The notes under the pieces were generated by a model that worked only from the letters and a program-made list of their open reading frames with translations, had not been told where the DNA came from and ran no database searches. From NCBI GenBank assembly GCA_900556765.1, contig USQH01000077.1, forward strand, positions 1 to 6,804: a DNA stretch of 6,804 bases, written 5' to 3'. A program made the translations under genes and the position numbers. This stretch comes from an uncultured Oscillospiraceae bacterium (GTDB lineage: Bacteria > Bacillota > Clostridia > Oscillospirales > Acutalibacteraceae). Positions 4,577 through 6,804 of this stretch are shown here, piece by piece; position 1 is the first letter of the stretch; every line of letters starts with the position of its first letter.

Positions 4577-6078
4577 TCGCCTGCGTGTGAGATACCGAGA
4601 ATCTCAAGCTCCTTTTCTGTCATACTGACACCGCGCAGCATCAGTCGGTTCCCGCGCAGTGCTTCTATGGAGTTAATGCCCATGCCGCCCATCATTTCCT
4701 TGATCTCATGCCGCCATGCGGTCATCAGGTTGACCAGCCGCTCGGCGCCGATATCCGGGTTGAGCCGTTTTACAAGCTCGGGACGTTGGGTTGCAATGCC
4801 CCAGTTGCATTTTCCTGTCTGGCAGGTGCGGCACAGGTGGCATCCGAGTGCCAAAAGCGCCGCCGTTGCAATGTAACAGGCGTCCGCGCCGAGAGCAATC
4901 GCCTTTACAACGTCGGACGCGGAGCGTATGCTTCCGCCGACGACCAGTGACACGTTGTTTCGTATGCCTTCGTCGCGCAGCCGTTGATCCACTGCCGCGA
5001 GCGCAAGCTCGATCGGTATTCCTACATTGTCGCGTATACGTGTCGGCGCAGCACCCGTGCCGCCGCGGAAACCGTCGATTGCAATAATGTCCGCACCGCT
5101 GCGAGCAATTCCGCTGGCAATTGCCGCAATGTTGTGAACGGCGGCGACCTTGACGATTACCGGCTTTTTGTACTCGGTTGCTTCCTTGAGTGAGTATACG
5201 AGCTGGCGCAGATCCTCGATCGAGTAAATGTCATGGTGCGGAGCGGGGGAGATAGCGTCCGCACCCTCGGGAATCATTCGCGTTTTGGAAACATCGCCGA
5301 CGATTTTCGTCCCCGGCAGATGCCCTCCGATACCGGGCTTTGCGCCCTGGCCCATTTTGATCTCTATGGCGGCGCCGGCGTTCAGATATTCCTCATGCAC
5401 GCCGAAACGCCCGGAGGCAACCTGAACGATCGTGTTATCACCGTAGCAGTAGAAATCCTCGTGCAGACCGCCTTCACCGGTGTTATAGAAAATGCCGAGC
5501 TCCTTTGATGCGCGTGCGAGACTTTCGTGAGCGTTGTAGCTGATCGAGCCGTAGCTCATGGCGGAGAACATGACAGGCATCGAAAGCTCAAGCTGAGGAG
5601 GCAGATCGGTTATAATGTTACCGTTTTCATCCCTCTTAATATCGGCAGGCTTTTTGCCCAAAAATACTTTTGTTTCCATCGGTTCGCGCAGCGGATCAAT
5701 GGACGGGTTGGTTACCTGAGACGCGTTTATCAGTATTTTGTCCCAGTAGACGGGCAACGGTTTCGGATTGCCCATGGAGGAGAGCAGAACACCGCCGCAG
5801 GATGCCTGCTTGTATATTTCTTTGATCGTGTCGCTTTGCCAGTTGGCGTTTTCACGAAAAGCACATTCGTTTTTAACGATCTTCAGTGCGTGAGTAGGGC
5901 AAAGCGAGACGCAGCGCTGGCAGTCAACGCATTTTGACTCGTCGCTGAGCATGATGTTGCCGTCGTGATCAAACGTATGTACTTCGTTGGCGCACTGACG
6001 TTCGCATACGCGGCAGTTAATGCAGCGGTCATAATTACGTACCACTTCAAATTCGGGAATAATATATGAAACTGACAT
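4573..6078 (-). CDS. gltB: Glutamate synthase FMN/Fe-S subunit with fused 2x[4Fe-4S] domain (GltB2 type)
   Basis: The 501-residue protein is the synthase part of glutamate synthase, which reduces 2-iminoglutarate made from 2-oxoglutarate and glutamine-derived ammonia. Residues 1-70 hold a two-cluster ferredoxin domain (Cys19/22/25/29 and Cys50/53/56/60). From about residue 165 comes the FMN-binding barrel: MPVMFSAMSYGSIS (168-181), GQGAKPGIGGHLPG (243-256), SPAPHHDIYSIEDL (277-290), GFRGGTGAAPT (336-346) and the phosphate-binding VVGGSIRSASDV (379-390). The Cys motif GCHLCRTCQTGKCNWGIATQ (412-431) contains the 3Fe-4S spacing Cys413/419/424 plus an extra Cys416. Glutaminase and GXGXG domains are absent and are supplied by neighbouring genes. 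The ATG at 6078 shares one base with the previous stop (TGATG) and has GAGGG about nine bases upstream. An in-frame TTG one codon earlier is possible but less likely. N-methylglutamate synthase (MgsC) is a related alternative; the neighbouring glnA favours glutamate synthase. Confidence 0.94.
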   Translation of the reverse strand: MSVSYIIPEFEVVRNYDRCINCRVCERQCANEVHTFDHDGNIMLSDESKCVDCQRCVSLCPTHALKIVKNECAFRENANWQSDTIKEIYKQASCGGVLLSSMGNPKPLPVYWDKILINASQVTNPSIDPLREPMETKVFLGKKPADIKRDENGNIITDLPPQLELSMPVMFSAMSYGSISYNAHESLARASKELGIFYNTGEGGLHEDFYCYGDNTIVQVASGRFGVHEEYLNAGAAIEIKMGQGAKPGIGGHLPGTKIVGDVSKTRMIPEGADAISPAPHHDIYSIEDLRQLVYSLKEATEYKKPVIVKVAAVHNIAAIASGIARSGADIIAIDGFRGGTGAAPTRIRDNVGIPIELALAAVDQRLRDEGIRNNVSLVVGGSIRSASDVVKAIALGADACYIATAALLALGCHLCRTCQTGKCNWGIATQRPELVKRLNPDIGAERLVNLMTAWRHEIKEMMGGMGINSIEALRGNRLMLRGVSMTEKELEILGISHAGE

Positions 6079-6804
6079 CAATACGCACCCTCTTTCACCT
6101 TAATTATGATAGGTTCTCCGCCTGCCGGAGCGTAGACGTTCTCTGCGTTCGGTTCCATGGATCGGATCGCGGCTTCTTCACTGGCGATAAACACCTTATC
6201 ATCTTTTTCTGCAACTACCATGGAGCGCAGCTTAAGGCGATCGTTAAGTGCCATTAAGCCGCCCTTGAATCCGAGAATTATCGAGAAAGGACCCGTAATA
6301 AGCAGACTCGGATATACTGTCCGCAGATAGGAAAGACGCTTTGCTTCTTCGGGATCCTTTCCGCTTATTGTGCTCCAGAACGGCGCCGCGATTACCGATG
6401 CCGCTTCTTCAAGCGAAAGCCCCTGCTTGCGAAGCAGATAGTCGGCAATATAGGTTATGACTTCTGTATCGGTTTGCAGCGTGCATTTATATCCAAACAT
6501 TTCTATGTAGCGGCGATTTGCATCATATGACGATATCTCACCGTTATGTACTATTGAATAATCGAGCAGCGCAAACGGATGCGCGCCGCCCCACCAGCCG
6601 GGTGTGTTGGTCGGATAACGACCGTGCGCCGTCCATGAGTATGCCTCGTATTCATCCAGACGGTAAAAACGTCCGACATCCTCCGGAAAACCGACCGCTT
6701 TGAATGTGCCCATGTTTTTTCCGCTGGAAAAAACGTATGCGCCGTTCAGCTTTGTATTGATGTGCATAACGGTGCGCGCCACATATTCCTTTTCATCTAT
6801 TTGC
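6078..6804 (-). CDS. Glutamate synthase glutaminase subunit (class II amidotransferase, GltB1 type), N-terminus outside window
   Basis: The frame stays open to the window edge, so the gene starts beyond 6804; 241 residues are visible. The domain removes the amide from glutamine and channels ammonia to the FMN subunit. Class II (Ntn) glutaminase motifs are clear: HGRYPTN at 6626-6606 (glutamine-binding Arg), GGAHPFALLDYSIVHNGEIS around 6591-6531 (oxyanion-hole Asn-Gly in HNGE) and TDTEVITYIADYLL further on. The catalytic N-terminal Cys must lie in the missing part. In classical GltB this is the first domain of a polypeptide of about 1500 residues; here it is a separate protein ending in KVKEGAY. 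Its stop overlaps the start of the FMN subunit gene by one base (TGATG), the tightest coupling in the window. A GTG at 6782 is only an internal codon, because the homologous reading continues upstream of it. Confidence 0.92.
   Translation of the reverse strand, partial: QIDEKEYVARTVMHINTKLNGAYVFSSGKNMGTFKAVGFPEDVGRFYRLDEYEAYSWTAHGRYPTNTPGWWGGAHPFALLDYSIVHNGEISSYDANRRYIEMFGYKCTLQTDTEVITYIADYLLRKQGLSLEEAASVIAAPFWSTISGKDPEEAKRLSYLRTVYPSLLITGPFSIILGFKGGLMALNDRLKLRSMVVAEKDDKVFIASEEAAIRSMEPNAENVYAPAGGEPIIIKVKEGAY
6086..6093 (-). promoter_or_regulatory. Ribosome binding site of the FMN subunit gene
   Basis: AGAGGGTG on the minus strand, within the last codons of the glutaminase gene. Its GAGGG core is about nine bases before the ATG at 6078, so it supports this ATG rather than the TTG one codon earlier. 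Confidence 0.65.

Noticed and set aside
4238..4876. Plus-strand open frame of 212 codons spanning the ferredoxin/FMN subunit junction
   Set aside because: It is antisense to two well-supported Fe-S protein genes and its translation has no family features.

Overview
All recognisable genes in this window lie on the minus strand and are packed head to tail, so the biological order runs from high to low coordinates. It looks like one nitrogen-assimilation operon from an anaerobic member of the Firmicutes, probably class Clostridia. The reasons are the domain-split glutamate synthase with a separate multi-cluster ferredoxin, the ANTAR regulator beside glnA, strong GGAGG-type ribosome binding sites and the Firmicutes-like PyrG N-terminus. 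This placement is inferred from gene content and cannot be pinned to a genus.

Layout in transcription order. 6804-6078: glutaminase (class II amidotransferase) subunit of glutamate synthase, cut by the window edge at its N-terminus. 6078-4573: FMN/Fe-S synthase subunit with a fused two-cluster ferredoxin domain. 4576-4148: small protein with four [4Fe-4S] motifs. 4142-2904: FAD/NAD(P)H pyridine-nucleotide-disulfide-type oxidoreductase. 2902-2183: GXGXG beta-helix subunit (the C-terminal domain of classical GltB). 2165-957: short type I glutamine synthetase. 915-331: ANTAR-domain RNA-binding regulator with a degenerate receiver. 315-1: N-terminal fifth of CTP synthase, cut by the window edge. 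Junctions are TGATG and ATGA overlaps or gaps of 5, 1, 17, 41 and 15 nt. This strongly suggests a single transcript with translational coupling.

How it fits together. Glutamine synthetase makes glutamine from glutamate and ammonium. The split glutamate synthase transfers the glutamine amide to 2-oxoglutarate, and the oxidoreductase plus the four-cluster protein probably replace the classical GltD subunit as electron input. The ANTAR protein probably senses nitrogen status and acts by transcription antitermination. CTP synthase is a downstream consumer of glutamine amide nitrogen.

The points most worth a second look are four. First, the glutamine synthetase has Lys where the catalytic flap Glu is expected, further changes near the ammonium and feedback sites, and no usual C-terminal tail. 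Second, glutamate synthase has a non-GltD electron-input module and an extra Cys at the 3Fe-4S site. Third, the regulator's receiver domain lacks all phosphorylation acids. Fourth, a perfect 9-bp inverted repeat sits just upstream of pyrG. I saw no RNA gene, mobile element, CRISPR array or convincing factor-independent terminator, and no gene-free stretch longer than 41 nt.
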